Position numbers and translations under genes: made by a program. This document shows, in pieces, positions 32,026 through 41,966 of a stretch of DNA of 64,000 nucleotides; the stretch's first letter is position 1, and every line of letters starts with the position of its first letter. Under the pieces are notes generated by a model. The model saw only the letters and a list, made by a program, of their open reading frames with translations, ran no database searches and was not told the origin of the DNA. This DNA is from Caulobacteraceae bacterium (GTDB lineage: Bacteria; Pseudomonadota; Alphaproteobacteria; Caulobacterales; Caulobacteraceae): the NCBI GenBank assembly GCA_947441065.1, contig CANESI010000013.1, positions 1 to 64,000 on the forward strand. Direction: 5' to 3'.

Positions 32026-34254
32026 TCAATCCTGTGCCCGGTCGACGACATCAACCTCAGGACAGGCCCTTAGTCCCGCCGCGACATGGGTCAGGTGACG
32101 CGCATCGCGGACATCGAGGTCGAAATCGACGTCGAAATAGCCGGACTGCCGGTGATGCATGCGCAGGTTCATGATGTTGCCACCGGCCTCGCCAATGATG
32201 GTGCAGGCCTTGCCCAGCACGCCCGGTGCATTCTTGATCGTCGCCCGAAGACGCGCATGAGAAATAGTGTTGCGTTCGGCCTCGGGCGTCCACTGCAGGT
32301 CACGCCACAGATCTTCCTTGTCCTCGAACGCGGCCAGACGCGCGCAGTCGATGGTGTGGACCGTCAAGACCTCCGTCTCGGGATCGCTAATGCCAACAAT
32401 CCGATCACCGGGAACCGGGCTACAGCAGGAGGCAAAGGTTAGCTCTGTGCCCGCATGGACACCGCCGCCGCGCACATAGAGCCGCGCGCCCTTGCCGCTT
32501 TCAATCGGACTACGGGCCGTCGCGGCCTCGCGTTCAACATCCTTCAGGCCGGGGAAGACGGCATCGAGCACTTGGCTTGCGGTAATTCGCCCGCGCCCCA
32601 CTGCTTCAAACAGATCGTCTGGCGTCGCCATCGTGAACCGATCCAGCGCCTCGCGCAGGGTCACATCAGCGCGCGAGCGCCCTGCCCGCTCAAAGGTCTG
32701 ATCGATTGAGGCTCTGCCAAGACGCAGGAACTCGTCCTTCTCGGTCAGGCGAATATGGCGGCGAATGGCAGACCGGGCCCGGCCCGTCACTGTCAGGGAA
32801 CGCCAATCGACCGGCACAACAGGCTTGGGTCCCCGAATGACCTCAACCACGTCACCATTGGCCAAGGCGGTGCGAAGCGGGCGCAGTTCGCCATTGATCT
32901 TCACGCCCAAGGTGGTGTCGCCCACATCCGTATGGACCCCATAGGCAAAGTCGAGCGGCATGGCCCCGCGCGGCAGACTGATCAACCGGCCCTTGGGCGT
33001 AAAGACGAAGACCTGATCGAGGAACATTTCCAACTTGGCATGTTCCACCAAGTCATCCACATCGCCGCCATGTTCCAGCAGCTGGACCAGATTGCGCAGA
33101 TTGAGCAAGGGATCGCGCCCACCCGCTGCCTCGGCGGCCTCCGCATCAAAGCCGTAGGACGTGTCCTTGTAGCGCCAATGGGCCGCGACGCCCTCTTCGG
33201 CGATCCGGTCCATCGATTCAGTGCGGATCTGCATCTCGATGCGCATGCCCTTTGGCCCCACCACTGTGGTGTGCAGCGAGCGATAGTTGTTGCGCTTAGG
33301 CGTCGAGATATAGTCCTTGAACCGTTCGGGAACCGAAGCCCAGGCCCGGTGGATGATGCCAAGGGCCCGGTAACAATCATCCTCGTCATCGACAATGACC
33401 CGGAAGGCATAGATGTCCGACAGTTGGGAAAAGCCAATCGATTTGCGCTGAAGCTTACGCCAGATCGAGAAGGGGTTCTTTTCGCGGCCAAAGACGCGGG
33501 CGGGAATTCGAGCATTTTTAAGTTGCTCAGCAATTTCCTTGCTCACCACCGCCACCGCTGGACCTTGGGTCTGACGCAAGGTTTCCAGACGCATAACAAT
33601 GGCGTCGCGGGCCACGGCATTGAGATGCTCGAAAGCCAGTTCTTCAAGCTCGGTACAGAACCTGTGACAGCCGATGGAGCGGGCCAAAGGGGCGTAGATG
33701 TCGAGGGTCTCACGCGCGATCCGCTCACGCTTCTCGGGCTTGGCGATATAGCCGAGGGTGCGCATATTGTGCAGACGGTCGGCCAGCTTGACCATCAGGA
33801 CCCGCACATCCTTGGAAATGGCCAAGATGAACTTGCGAAGATTTTCCGCCTGACGTGTCTGCTCTGAATCCAGCTCTAGGCGTGACAGCTTGGTCACCCC
33901 TTCAACCAACTCCGCAATCTCTTCACCGAACAGGGTGGCGATATCTTCGCGTGTGGCCTGGGTATCCTCAATCACATCATGCAGCATGGCCGTGATGATG
34001 GTGGCCGTATCCAGCCGGTAGTCTGTCAGAATGCCCGCCACCTCGATGGGATGGGCGAAATAGGGATCGCCTGAGGCCCGCGTCTGTGAGCCGTGCATGC
34101 GCATGGCATAGACATAGGCGCGGTTCAGCAGGCCCTCATCGGCCGTCGGGTCATAGCTTTTGACCCGATCAATCAGCTCATATTGCCGAAGCACTTTCGG
34201 CCGCGCCTTGAGGGGCACGGCCGAAGTGGAATGTTCTAAATGGGTTTCAGGCAA
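32026..34254 (-). CDS. RelA/SpoT-family (p)ppGpp synthetase/hydrolase
   Basis: HD domain HGSQTRASGDPYFAHPIEVA / ITAMLHDVIEDTQ; synthetase, TGS and ACT regions. Confidence 0.96.
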   Translation of the reverse strand: MPETHLEHSTSAVPLKARPKVLRQYELIDRVKSYDPTADEGLLNRAYVYAMRMHGSQTRASGDPYFAHPIEVAGILTDYRLDTATIITAMLHDVIEDTQATREDIATLFGEEIAELVEGVTKLSRLELDSEQTRQAENLRKFILAISKDVRVLMVKLADRLHNMRTLGYIAKPEKRERIARETLDIYAPLARSIGCHRFCTELEELAFEHLNAVARDAIVMRLETLRQTQGPAVAVVSKEIAEQLKNARIPARVFGREKNPFSIWRKLQRKSIGFSQLSDIYAFRVIVDDEDDCYRALGIIHRAWASVPERFKDYISTPKRNNYRSLHTTVVGPKGMRIEMQIRTESMDRIAEEGVAAHWRYKDTSYGFDAEAAEAAGGRDPLLNLRNLVQLLEHGGDVDDLVEHAKLEMFLDQVFVFTPKGRLISLPRGAMPLDFAYGVHTDVGDTTLGVKINGELRPLRTALANGDVVEVIRGPKPVVPVDWRSLTVTGRARSAIRRHIRLTEKDEFLRLGRASIDQTFERAGRSRADVTLREALDRFTMATPDDLFEAVGRGRITASQVLDAVFPGLKDVEREAATARSPIESGKGARLYVRGGGVHAGTELTFASCCSPVPGDRIVGISDPETEVLTVHTIDCARLAAFEDKEDLWRDLQWTPEAERNTISHARLRATIKNAPGVLGKACTIIGEAGGNIMNLRMHHRQSGYFDVDFDLDVRDARHLTHVAAGLRACPEVDVVDRAQD

Positions 34255-34313
34255 GCCTGACGATCCAGCGACCGAAGCCGCCTCAGCAGAAAGCGTATCT
34301 GTGCCGATTGGGC

Positions 34314-34673
34314 TCAGTACCGCTCCTCCTGGCCGCCATCACGGTCGGACTGCAGAGCACGAACCAGTTCCTGCTCGCTCATATGCATATGCTGAGGATC
34401 GGCCAGCAGGGCGAGGGTTTCGGCCTCTTCCTCGGCTTCCGAACGCTCATCAACCCGCTGCAGGGTCGTGATCAGGGTTTCGCGAAGGCCATCGGCGTCG
34501 ATCACATCATCCGCAATCTCGCGAAGGGCAACGACGGGGTTCTTATCATTGTCGCGGTCGACCAAGATCGGAGCGCCGGCCGAAACGGCACGGGCACGAT
34601 GAGCCGCCAACAGCACGAGGCTGAAACGGTTGGGAACCTTTTCGACGCAGTCTTCAACAGTGACGCGGGCCAT
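34314..34673 (-). CDS. rpoZ: RNA polymerase omega subunit
   Basis: [33 protein letters not shown]. Confidence 0.95.
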   Translation of the reverse strand: MARVTVEDCVEKVPNRFSLVLLAAHRARAVSAGAPILVDRDNDKNPVVALREIADDVIDADGLRETLITTLQRVDERSEAEEEAETLALLADPQHMHMSEQELVRALQSDRDGGQEERY

Positions 34674-34750
34674 GAAATCCTCGGAACAGAACTAGAACTG
34701 ATTAAACTACAGCTTGTTGGCTCATGTTGCAACGCAGAACACGCCCTGCG

Positions 34751-35251
34751 TCAAATGGGATGGGCATCTAGGCCCACCGTCGCGGCCTCAAAAAGAGCCA
34801 AGGCCGTCTTGCCTAAAACCGGATGGACCCAGTTCGGTGCCACCTGCGACAAGGGCCCCATGACGAACCGGCGCTCTGCGGCCCGTGGATGGGGAACGAT
34901 CAGGTCGGGCTCATCTATCACCTGGTCACCATAGGCGATCAGGTCGAGATCAAGTGTGCGAGGCGCATTGGGAACCGATCTTTCCCGGCCAAAGCTCTGT
35001 TCGATCTCTAACAGCGTGCGCATGAGCTCGGTCGCGGACAGTTGCGTCTCTATCGCGAGGACGGCATTGAGATATTCCGGCTGGGATGGGTCCGGCCAAG
35101 CCTTGGAGCGCCAGAGGTCAGACTGGGCCGTAATTTCCAAATTCCGGTCGGAAAAAGATTTTGAGATCAGTGCGGGCAGCTCTCTTGACGAGTCAGCCAG
35201 TCGTCCCACATTAGTCCCTAGACCTACATATGCTATCGTAATCATACACAT
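34751..35251 (-). CDS. folK: 2-amino-4-hydroxy-6-hydroxymethyldihydropteridine pyrophosphokinase
   Basis: YVGLGTNVG; PRTLDLDLIAYGD; VPHPRAAERRFVMGPLSQVAP. Confidence 0.93.
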   Translation of the reverse strand: MCMITIAYVGLGTNVGRLADSSRELPALISKSFSDRNLEITAQSDLWRSKAWPDPSQPEYLNAVLAIETQLSATELMRTLLEIEQSFGRERSVPNAPRTLDLDLIAYGDQVIDEPDLIVPHPRAAERRFVMGPLSQVAPNWVHPVLGKTALALFEAATVGLDAHPI

Positions 35252-35282
35252 AGCTAAATTTTATCGCCTCAGGATTTTGAAC

Positions 35283-35882
35283 ATGACCTTTTATCCGACC
35301 GACAAGATCGCCCTCTTTATCGATGGAGCCAACCTCTACTCCGCCGCCAAGGGTTTGAACTTCGATATCGACTACAAGAAGCTTTTGGATGAGTTCCGCA
35401 AGCGTGGCGTGCTCATTCGGGCCTATTACTACACCGCTCTGGTCGAAGATCAGGACTATTCGCCGATCCGCCCCCTCGTCGATTGGCTGGACTATAATGG
35501 CTTTGCCGTGGTCACCAAGACGGCGCGTGAATTTACCGACGCCAATGGCCGCAAGCGGTTCCGGGGCGATATGGACATCGAAATCGCCGTAGATATGATG
35601 GAAATGGCCGCAAAAGCCGACCATCTGGTCCTGTTCTCTGGCGATGGCGATTTTCGCCGCCTGATCGAGTCGGTTCAGCAAAAGGGCGTTCGGGTCACGG
35701 TGGTTTCGACCGTCAAGTCACAGCCGCCGATGGCCTCAGACGATCTGCGTCGTCAGGCCGACTCCTTCGTGGACCTAGCGGACCTGTCCAACATCATTGG
35801 TCGCCCCCGCCAGTCGCCCCTGCCCCGCTTCCTTCAAGGCGACGTGTCCTTGGCAGAGCGTGAAGCCGAAGACGAACTCTAG
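35283..35882 (+). CDS. NYN/LabA-like domain protein (putative PIN-like RNase)
   Basis: IALFIDGANLYSAAK; DMDIEIAVDMMEMA; LVLFSGDGDFRRLIE. Confidence 0.9.
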   Translation: MTFYPTDKIALFIDGANLYSAAKGLNFDIDYKKLLDEFRKRGVLIRAYYYTALVEDQDYSPIRPLVDWLDYNGFAVVTKTAREFTDANGRKRFRGDMDIEIAVDMMEMAAKADHLVLFSGDGDFRRLIESVQQKGVRVTVVSTVKSQPPMASDDLRRQADSFVDLADLSNIIGRPRQSPLPRFLQGDVSLAEREAEDEL

Positions 35883-35886
35883 ATCG

Positions 35887-36528
35887 ATGGACCTGACCAA
35901 GGCTGAACCCGCGCGGACATGTCCCCTATGTCCGCGTCTGGTCGACTATCGCGCGGCCAATGCGGCGGCCAATCCCGATTGGTTCAATGGTCCAGCCCCA
36001 TCCTTTGGCGATCCGAGCGCGCGCCTTTTGATCGTTGGACTGGCGCCCGGTCGCACAGGGGCCAACCGCACAGGGCGGCCCTTTACCGGCGATGCGGCGG
36101 GCCGGCTGCTGTACGACACCCTGCTCAAGACCGGCTTTGCCACAGGCACCTATGAAGAGCGTCCTGACGATAGTCTGGTCCTGACCGACTGTATGGTGAC
36201 CAATGCGGTGCGTTGCGCCCCGCCCGGGAACAGGCCACTGCCGGAGGAAGAGGTGGCCTGCCGCCCATTCTTGACCGCACGAATGCAGGCCTTGCCAAAG
36301 CTTCGGGCCATCGTAACGCTCGGAGATGTTGCACGAAGAAATGTTCTGAAAGCACTGAATTTAAAAGCCAATGCAGTCGATTCGGGCCATGGCGTGATCG
36401 CCGATGCCGGACCCTACCGTCTGTTCAATTCCTATCACTGCTCACGCCTGAACACGAACACCGGCCGCCTGACGCAGCAGATGTTTGAAGACATATTTCT
36501 GAGCGTAAAGCGCTATCTCGAGGCCTAG
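35887..36528 (+). CDS. Family 5-like uracil-DNA glycosylase
   Basis: N-terminal Cys motif [52 protein letters not shown]. Confidence 0.85.
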   Translation: MDLTKAEPARTCPLCPRLVDYRAANAAANPDWFNGPAPSFGDPSARLLIVGLAPGRTGANRTGRPFTGDAAGRLLYDTLLKTGFATGTYEERPDDSLVLTDCMVTNAVRCAPPGNRPLPEEEVACRPFLTARMQALPKLRAIVTLGDVARRNVLKALNLKANAVDSGHGVIADAGPYRLFNSYHCSRLNTNTGRLTQQMFEDIFLSVKRYLEA

Positions 36529-36983
36529 CCTCGGTCGCGCATGATCCGGCCCTGCTCGCGCTTCCAGTCGCGGTCAGCCTCGGTCGCGCGCTTGTCGTGC
36601 AGCTTCTTGCCCTTGGCCAGACAGAGTTCTAGCTTCACCCGGCCCTTTTCGTCGAAATAGAGCTTGGTCGGGATGAGGGTCTGGCCCTCGCGGCCAATGG
36701 CGCCAAAGAACCGGTCGATCTGACGGCGATGGAGCAACAGCTTACGCGGACGGCGCGGCTCGTGATTGAACCTGTTCGCAGGCCCATATTCAGGAATATA
36801 GGCGTTGATCAGCACGATCTCGCGCCCTTCGGTGGCCGCATAGGACTCCGCAATATTGGCCCGTCCCTCGCGCAGGGCCTTAACCTCGGTTCCGGTCAGC
36901 ACCATCCCCGCCTCGAAACTGTCTTCGAGGAAATAGTCGAACTTGGCGCGCCGGTTCTCGGCGATCAGCTTATGCAGGGCCAT
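36525..36983 (-). CDS. smpB: SsrA-binding protein
   Basis: [52 protein letters not shown]. Confidence 0.97.
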   Translation of the reverse strand: MALHKLIAENRRAKFDYFLEDSFEAGMVLTGTEVKALREGRANIAESYAATEGREIVLINAYIPEYGPANRFNHEPRRPRKLLLHRRQIDRFFGAIGREGQTLIPTKLYFDEKGRVKLELCLAKGKKLHDKRATEADRDWKREQGRIMRDRG

Positions 36984-36985
36984 GA

Positions 36986-37870
36986 TCAGATCAGCCCGGC
37001 TTCCCGCATGGCGTCCAGAATGGCGGGCTTGACCTCGTCATTGCACGGCGCAATCGGCAAACGCACATCGGCCTCACAAAGACCCAGATGCGACAGGGCG
37101 AACTTGGTCGGTGATGGCGATGCGTCGAGGAACAGCGCCTTGTGAAGATGCACCAAGCGGTCCTGCTGGTAGAGCGCCTTGGCCCAGTCCCCCGCTGCGA
37201 GCGCATCAAACATGCTGGAGACAGGCCCCGGAGCGACATTGGACGTCACCGAAATACAGCCGTGACCGCCATGGGCGACATAGCCCAGAGCCGTTGGATC
37301 GTCGCCCGACAGCATGACAAAGTCCTCACCGCACATCAGCCGCATCAGGCTGGCACGGGTAAGGTCCCCGGTCGCGTCCTTGATGCCAATGATATTGGGC
37401 AGGACCGCGAGGCGAGCCAAGGTCTCATTGTGGATATCGACGCTGGTCCGGCTGGGAACATTATAGACGAGCACCGGCAACTGAACGGCAGTGTTGATCG
37501 CCTCATAGTGCCGATAGAGACCCTCTTGGCTGGGCCGATTATAATAGGGCGTCACGACTAGGGCGGCGTCAGCCCCTTCAGACTTGGCAAAATGCACAAG
37601 TTCGATGGCTTCGGCCGTAGAATTGGAACCGCACCCGGCGATCACCGGCACCCGGCCCGCGACCGTCTTCAAACAGAGCGATACGACGCGGCGGTGCTCA
37701 TCATGGCTGAGGGTCGCGGTCTCCCCCGTCGTCCCAACCGGAACAACCCCGTGGATCCCCTCAGAGATTTGACGCTCGACCAAGGCGACAAAGGCCTCCT
37801 CATCAAACGCGCCATTCTTGAAAGGCGTGACGAGGGCTGTAATGGCGCCGTGGAACAGGGGGTGAGTCAT
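36986..37870 (-). CDS. dapA: 4-hydroxy-tetrahydrodipicolinate synthase
   Basis: [52 protein letters not shown]. Confidence 0.96.
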   Translation of the reverse strand: MTHPLFHGAITALVTPFKNGAFDEEAFVALVERQISEGIHGVVPVGTTGETATLSHDEHRRVVSLCLKTVAGRVPVIAGCGSNSTAEAIELVHFAKSEGADAALVVTPYYNRPSQEGLYRHYEAINTAVQLPVLVYNVPSRTSVDIHNETLARLAVLPNIIGIKDATGDLTRASLMRLMCGEDFVMLSGDDPTALGYVAHGGHGCISVTSNVAPGPVSSMFDALAAGDWAKALYQQDRLVHLHKALFLDASPSPTKFALSHLGLCEADVRLPIAPCNDEVKPAILDAMREAGLI

Positions 37871-38001
37871 TTTGCGCAAGAAGCCGTAAAACGCCGCGAC
37901 AGAGGTTGCGGCAAGAGGGATTAAACCGGACAATATGGCGGCAGGGGGTGCCCTAGCAACCATCGCCTCGCATCTGTTGATCTAAAGAAGGTTTTTATAG
38001 C

Positions 38002-40140
38002 GTGATTATTGGTCGTCCCTTAGCTGCCATAGCCGGACTTGTCCTGCTTTATGGCGTCGCTGAAGCCCAACCGAGCGCTATTGTGGCACAAACCACGCTT
38101 GAAACGCCATTGAGCGGTCAAGGAACCGTCAGCGGACTGACATCACGGATTCTCACAACAAACGATGCGGCCATGCTCAGATCGGCGCTCGATGCGGCGA
38201 ATCGGGGTGATGACGCGACCATCCGCCGGGCTATGGCCAGCCTCAGCGACCCTGTTGCCCAAAAGATTGCCCTCTGGACCCTCACTGACAGCCTTTCAGA
38301 CCGGATGAGCTTTGCCGAGCTGGACCTTGCCCGCAAGGACCTCGCCGATTGGCCCAGGGCCAGCCGCAGGCAAGGCGCCGCCGAACATAAGATTGCGACC
38401 AGCGGCCTAACCGATCAAGCCATCGTGGATTGGTTCAGGGCCAGCCCGCCTCAGACCTCTGCGGGCGTCATGGCCCTGGCATCGGCTTGGCGCAATCTGG
38501 GCCGGACCGATCAGGCCACATCCCTGATCCGGGCCTACTGGCGAGATCAACTGTTCGATGCCCAGACCCAGCGCACCCTGCTGACCCGATTTGGCGACCT
38601 CCTGACCTCCGACGATCATGCCAAGCGCGCCGATATGCTGCTCTTTGGTCAACCTGGTCAGGCCAGTCGTGACCTCCTGCCCCTGCTGGATGAACCGCGC
38701 CGACAACTGGCCGAAGCCCGCCTTGCCCTGCGCAGTGGTTCCAACCTCGGCAAGGTGCTCGAAACCTTGCCCGAAGCGCTTCGCTCCGACCCGTCCTTGA
38801 ATATGGAGAAGGTCGCCTATCTGCGCCAAAATGGCCGCGAAGCCGAGACCCTAACCCTTGCCAGTGCCCTGCCGCCCTCCCCGTCCAACACCGAAGCCTC
38901 CGATCGGATGTGGCGCGAGCGCCGCCTGATCTTTAATCTGGCCGTTCGCGCCGGAAACTTTGACAGTGCCTATCGGGCGGTCACCGGCCACGGCATGACC
39001 TCCGGCACAAACTATGTCGATGCAGAGTTTTTTGCCGGATGGCTCGCGCTGACCAAGCTGAAGATGCCGTCGCGCGCCGATGAGCATTTTGCCAATATTC
39101 AGGCCTCAGGCTCATCGCCCATCACCCTGTCTCGCGCCTTCTATTGGCGAGGCCGCGCCGCCGAGGCCATGGGCGACCCCGTCGCCGCCGCGGCCTTCTA
39201 TGGCGACGGCGCCCAATATATCACCACCTTCTATGGCCAGTTGGCCGCCGAAAAGGCGGGGCTTCGTCAGATCGAATTGCCGCGCGAGCGCACACCAACC
39301 CTTGCCGACCGGGCGCGGTTTGATGGCCGTGATGTCGTCAAGGCCACCAAGATTCTCATCGAACTGGACCGCCAGAGCCTCTTTAGAACCTTCATCCTGA
39401 CCTTGGACGACACCCTACCAACGGTCGAAGAATGTGCCTTGCTGGTCGATTTGGCCTCTACCCACGGCGAGCAAGAGCTGGCCATGCGGGTTGTTCGGGC
39501 GGCCGCCCAGCGCGGGTTCATCCTGCCCGAGCGCGGCTATCCTATCCGCGAGACCCCCATCGTGCTTGAAGGCCCGGAGGCGGCAGCGATCTTTGGCATC
39601 ACCCGTCAGGAAAGCGGCTTTGACCCGCGCGTCTCGTCCAGCGCTGGGGCCAGAGGTATGATGCAGATCATGCCCGCAACCGCGCGCAGCGTCGCTAAGC
39701 GGATCGGCGTGGCCTATGACCCTAACCGTCTAAGTGACCCCGACTATAATATGCGCCTCGGCTCGGCCTATCTGGGCCACATGATCACTGGCTTTAGCGG
39801 GTCCTATGTCTTGGCGGCAGCGGCCTATAATGCCGGACCCGGTCGTCCAGCGGCTTGGGTCGGGTTCTGTGGTGATCCACGCAACACAGAGGCCGACCCC
39901 CTCGATTTCATCGAGTGCATCCCCTTCTCGGAGACCCGCAACTATGTGATGCGGGTGATGGAGAATGTTCAGGTCTATCGAGCGCGCTTGGGCGGCGGCT
40001 CGGCCCCTCTAACCCTGACCGAAGATTTGAGGCGCGGCATCTACAGGCCTAAACCTGCGGCGCAGATTGAGACGGCGGCCAATGAGGAAGCACCCGCCAA
40101 TGGCAGCAGCTCTGGCACCTCGATCCTGTCTCAGCCCTAA
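38002..40140 (+). CDS. Soluble lytic murein transglycosylase (Slt70-like)
   Basis: Signal sequence; helical repeat superhelix; FGITRQESGFDPRVSSSAGARGMMQIMPATA SLT catalytic domain. Confidence 0.93.
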   Translation: MIIGRPLAAIAGLVLLYGVAEAQPSAIVAQTTLETPLSGQGTVSGLTSRILTTNDAAMLRSALDAANRGDDATIRRAMASLSDPVAQKIALWTLTDSLSDRMSFAELDLARKDLADWPRASRRQGAAEHKIATSGLTDQAIVDWFRASPPQTSAGVMALASAWRNLGRTDQATSLIRAYWRDQLFDAQTQRTLLTRFGDLLTSDDHAKRADMLLFGQPGQASRDLLPLLDEPRRQLAEARLALRSGSNLGKVLETLPEALRSDPSLNMEKVAYLRQNGREAETLTLASALPPSPSNTEASDRMWRERRLIFNLAVRAGNFDSAYRAVTGHGMTSGTNYVDAEFFAGWLALTKLKMPSRADEHFANIQASGSSPITLSRAFYWRGRAAEAMGDPVAAAAFYGDGAQYITTFYGQLAAEKAGLRQIELPRERTPTLADRARFDGRDVVKATKILIELDRQSLFRTFILTLDDTLPTVEECALLVDLASTHGEQELAMRVVRAAAQRGFILPERGYPIRETPIVLEGPEAAAIFGITRQESGFDPRVSSSAGARGMMQIMPATARSVAKRIGVAYDPNRLSDPDYNMRLGSAYLGHMITGFSGSYVLAAAAYNAGPGRPAAWVGFCGDPRNTEADPLDFIECIPFSETRNYVMRVMENVQVYRARLGGGSAPLTLTEDLRRGIYRPKPAAQIETAANEEAPANGSSSGTSILSQP

Positions 40141-40153
40141 GCCAATCCCATCC

Positions 40154-41140
40154 CTAACGGGCCAGCGCCTGCGCAAAGACCCGTGGGTCGACATTCCCGC
40201 CAGACGCAATGACCAAGGCCGAACGGCCCGCCAGATCGAGCTTGCCAGACAGAAGGGCCGCTAGCGCGACCGCACCACCGGGTTCGATCACCAGCTTCAG
40301 GTGACGAAAGGCAAAGGCCATGGCGCTCAAGACCTCATCGTCGCTCACGGCCAGCGCCCCGCTCAGACGCGGCCCATTGATGGCAAAGGTCAGGTCGCCC
40401 GGCCGTGGGGCCATCAGGGCGTCACAGAGACTGGCGCGGTCCGGCACGCGCGTGACAGGCTCACCCGCCGCCAGACTGTCGGCATGGTCGGTAAAGCCCT
40501 CAGGCTCGACCACATAGAGCGCCGTTTTGGGCGACAGGGCCTCAAAGGCCAGACCAATACCGCCCAGCAGGCCACCACCGGATGCGGGGCAAAGCAAAAG
40601 ATCAGCGGCCATACCCATGGCGTGAAGTTGCCCCGCTGCTTCCAGACCGACCGTGCCCTGCCCGGCCATGACATGAAAATCATCAAAGGCGGGCACGACC
40701 ACCGCCCCGCGATCGTTGGCGATCTGAGCGGCTATGGCCTCGCGGCTCTCGGTGAAGCGGTCATAGAGCACCACCTCTGCGCCATAGCCAATTGTCGCCT
40801 CTCTTTTGATGGTGGGCGCATCGGAGGGCATGACGATCAGGGCGGGCATGCCCAGTTCACGTGCAGCATCGGCAACGCCTTGGGCATGGTTGCCAGACGA
40901 GAAGGCCACAACGCCCCGCTTGCGTTGATCCGCATCAAGACGGCAGAGGCGATTATAGGCCCCGCGAAACTTGAACGAGCCGGTCCTCTGCAGAACCTCG
41001 GCCTTGACCCACACCGTGCCACCGCACGCCTCGTTCAAGGCGGTGCAGGAAACGATGGGGGTCACGACAGCCTGCCCCGCTAATCGGCGCGCGGCATCCT
41101 CGACGTCGCGAAAGGTTGGTAGGATCAGACTTGAAGCCAC
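40154..41140 (-). CDS. PLP-dependent threonine/serine dehydratase family protein
   Basis: GSFKFRGAYNRL Lys motif; FSSGNHAQGVA; SGGGLLGGI. Confidence 0.9.
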   Translation of the reverse strand: MASSLILPTFRDVEDAARRLAGQAVVTPIVSCTALNEACGGTVWVKAEVLQRTGSFKFRGAYNRLCRLDADQRKRGVVAFSSGNHAQGVADAARELGMPALIVMPSDAPTIKREATIGYGAEVVLYDRFTESREAIAAQIANDRGAVVVPAFDDFHVMAGQGTVGLEAAGQLHAMGMAADLLLCPASGGGLLGGIGLAFEALSPKTALYVVEPEGFTDHADSLAAGEPVTRVPDRASLCDALMAPRPGDLTFAINGPRLSGALAVSDDEVLSAMAFAFRHLKLVIEPGGAVALAALLSGKLDLAGRSALVIASGGNVDPRVFAQALAR

Positions 41141-41155
41141 TGCGGTCTAGGCGCG

Positions 41156-41791
41156 CTAGTCGATCACGAGGCCATGGAGCAAACCATCAAGCATGGCTGA
41201 ACGTAGCTCAGCGATAGACTCCCAGTTGAAGCTCGGGCTCGAATGGACCAGCGTCACCAGACCATGACAGCCTGCCCAAAGGGTTTGTGCCGCCACATCG
41301 ACCGTACCAGTCCGCAGACGTCCGCAGGCCGCGATTTCAGCCACTACACTGCGAAACTGCGCATAGGACTGGGCCCCAAGATCGAGCGATGTCCGCGCCC
41401 GCTCTTCGGTCACTTCGGCAGGTTTGGCACAGAAGATCAGCTGATAGGCGTTGGCGTTCTCAATCGCGAAATCCATATAGGCATCAAGTATGCCCCGAAC
41501 GCGAATGACGGGATCGCCTGGCAATTGCGCAATCTGGGTGTTGGTCGCCAGCATATGCGCGATGGCGTCGGAGGTAATCTCAAGCAGAATTTCTGCCTTG
41601 TCCTTGAAGTGCATATAGAGCGCCGTCGAGGACACGCCGACCTCATCGGCGATCCGCCGAATGGTGGCCCCATCATAGCCCTCTGCGACGAAGATACGCT
41701 CGGCTGCGGCTAGAATCTCGGCGCGGCGTAGATGGCCGTCGCCCTTGGGTTTGCGGGCCGACCTATTGGACTTGGTAGCAATCACGGTCAC
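41156..41791 (-). CDS. TetR/AcrR family transcriptional regulator
   Basis: RRAEILAAAERIFVAEGYDGATIRRIADEVGVSSTALYMHFKDKAEIL HTH. Confidence 0.92.
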   Translation of the reverse strand: MTVIATKSNRSARKPKGDGHLRRAEILAAAERIFVAEGYDGATIRRIADEVGVSSTALYMHFKDKAEILLEITSDAIAHMLATNTQIAQLPGDPVIRVRGILDAYMDFAIENANAYQLIFCAKPAEVTEERARTSLDLGAQSYAQFRSVVAEIAACGRLRTGTVDVAAQTLWAGCHGLVTLVHSSPSFNWESIAELRSAMLDGLLHGLVID

Positions 41792-41799
41792 GAAGAATT

Positions 41800-41815
41800 C
41801 CTAGATTTCCCTAGG
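41800..41815. promoter_or_regulatory. Inverted repeat CCTAG-N6-CTAGG upstream of tetR-type gene
   Basis: Direct reading: CCTAGATTTCCCTAGG. Confidence 0.3.
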
Positions 41816-41913
41816 GGCACACTAAAGGCGTTTGTCACAAAACTGCAAGCGACCTGATGAGAATTGAAAATCTTGTATAGATTGCAATAGCTGCATCGCA
41901 TCTTCCAATGCGT

Positions 41914-41927
41914 GTTCAATTTTGAAC
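41914..41927. promoter_or_regulatory. Inverted repeat GTTCAA-TT-TTGAAC in the divergent tetR/GT2 intergenic region
   Basis: Direct reading: GTTCAATTTTGAAC. Confidence 0.4.
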
Positions 41928-41940
41928 TGCGCGTCAAGAT

Positions 41941-41966
41941 TTGATCATTCAACGGAGAATGATCAA
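41941..41966 (+). promoter_or_regulatory. Perfect 10-bp inverted repeat with 6-nt loop holding GGA, abutting the GT2 start codon
   Basis: TTGATCATTC-AACGGA-GAATGATCAA; the last A is the A of ATG at 41966. Confidence 0.65.

Noticed and set aside
32755-33867. 370-aa ORF antisense to the RelA/SpoT gene
   Set aside because: Shadow ORF of a well-supported conserved gene
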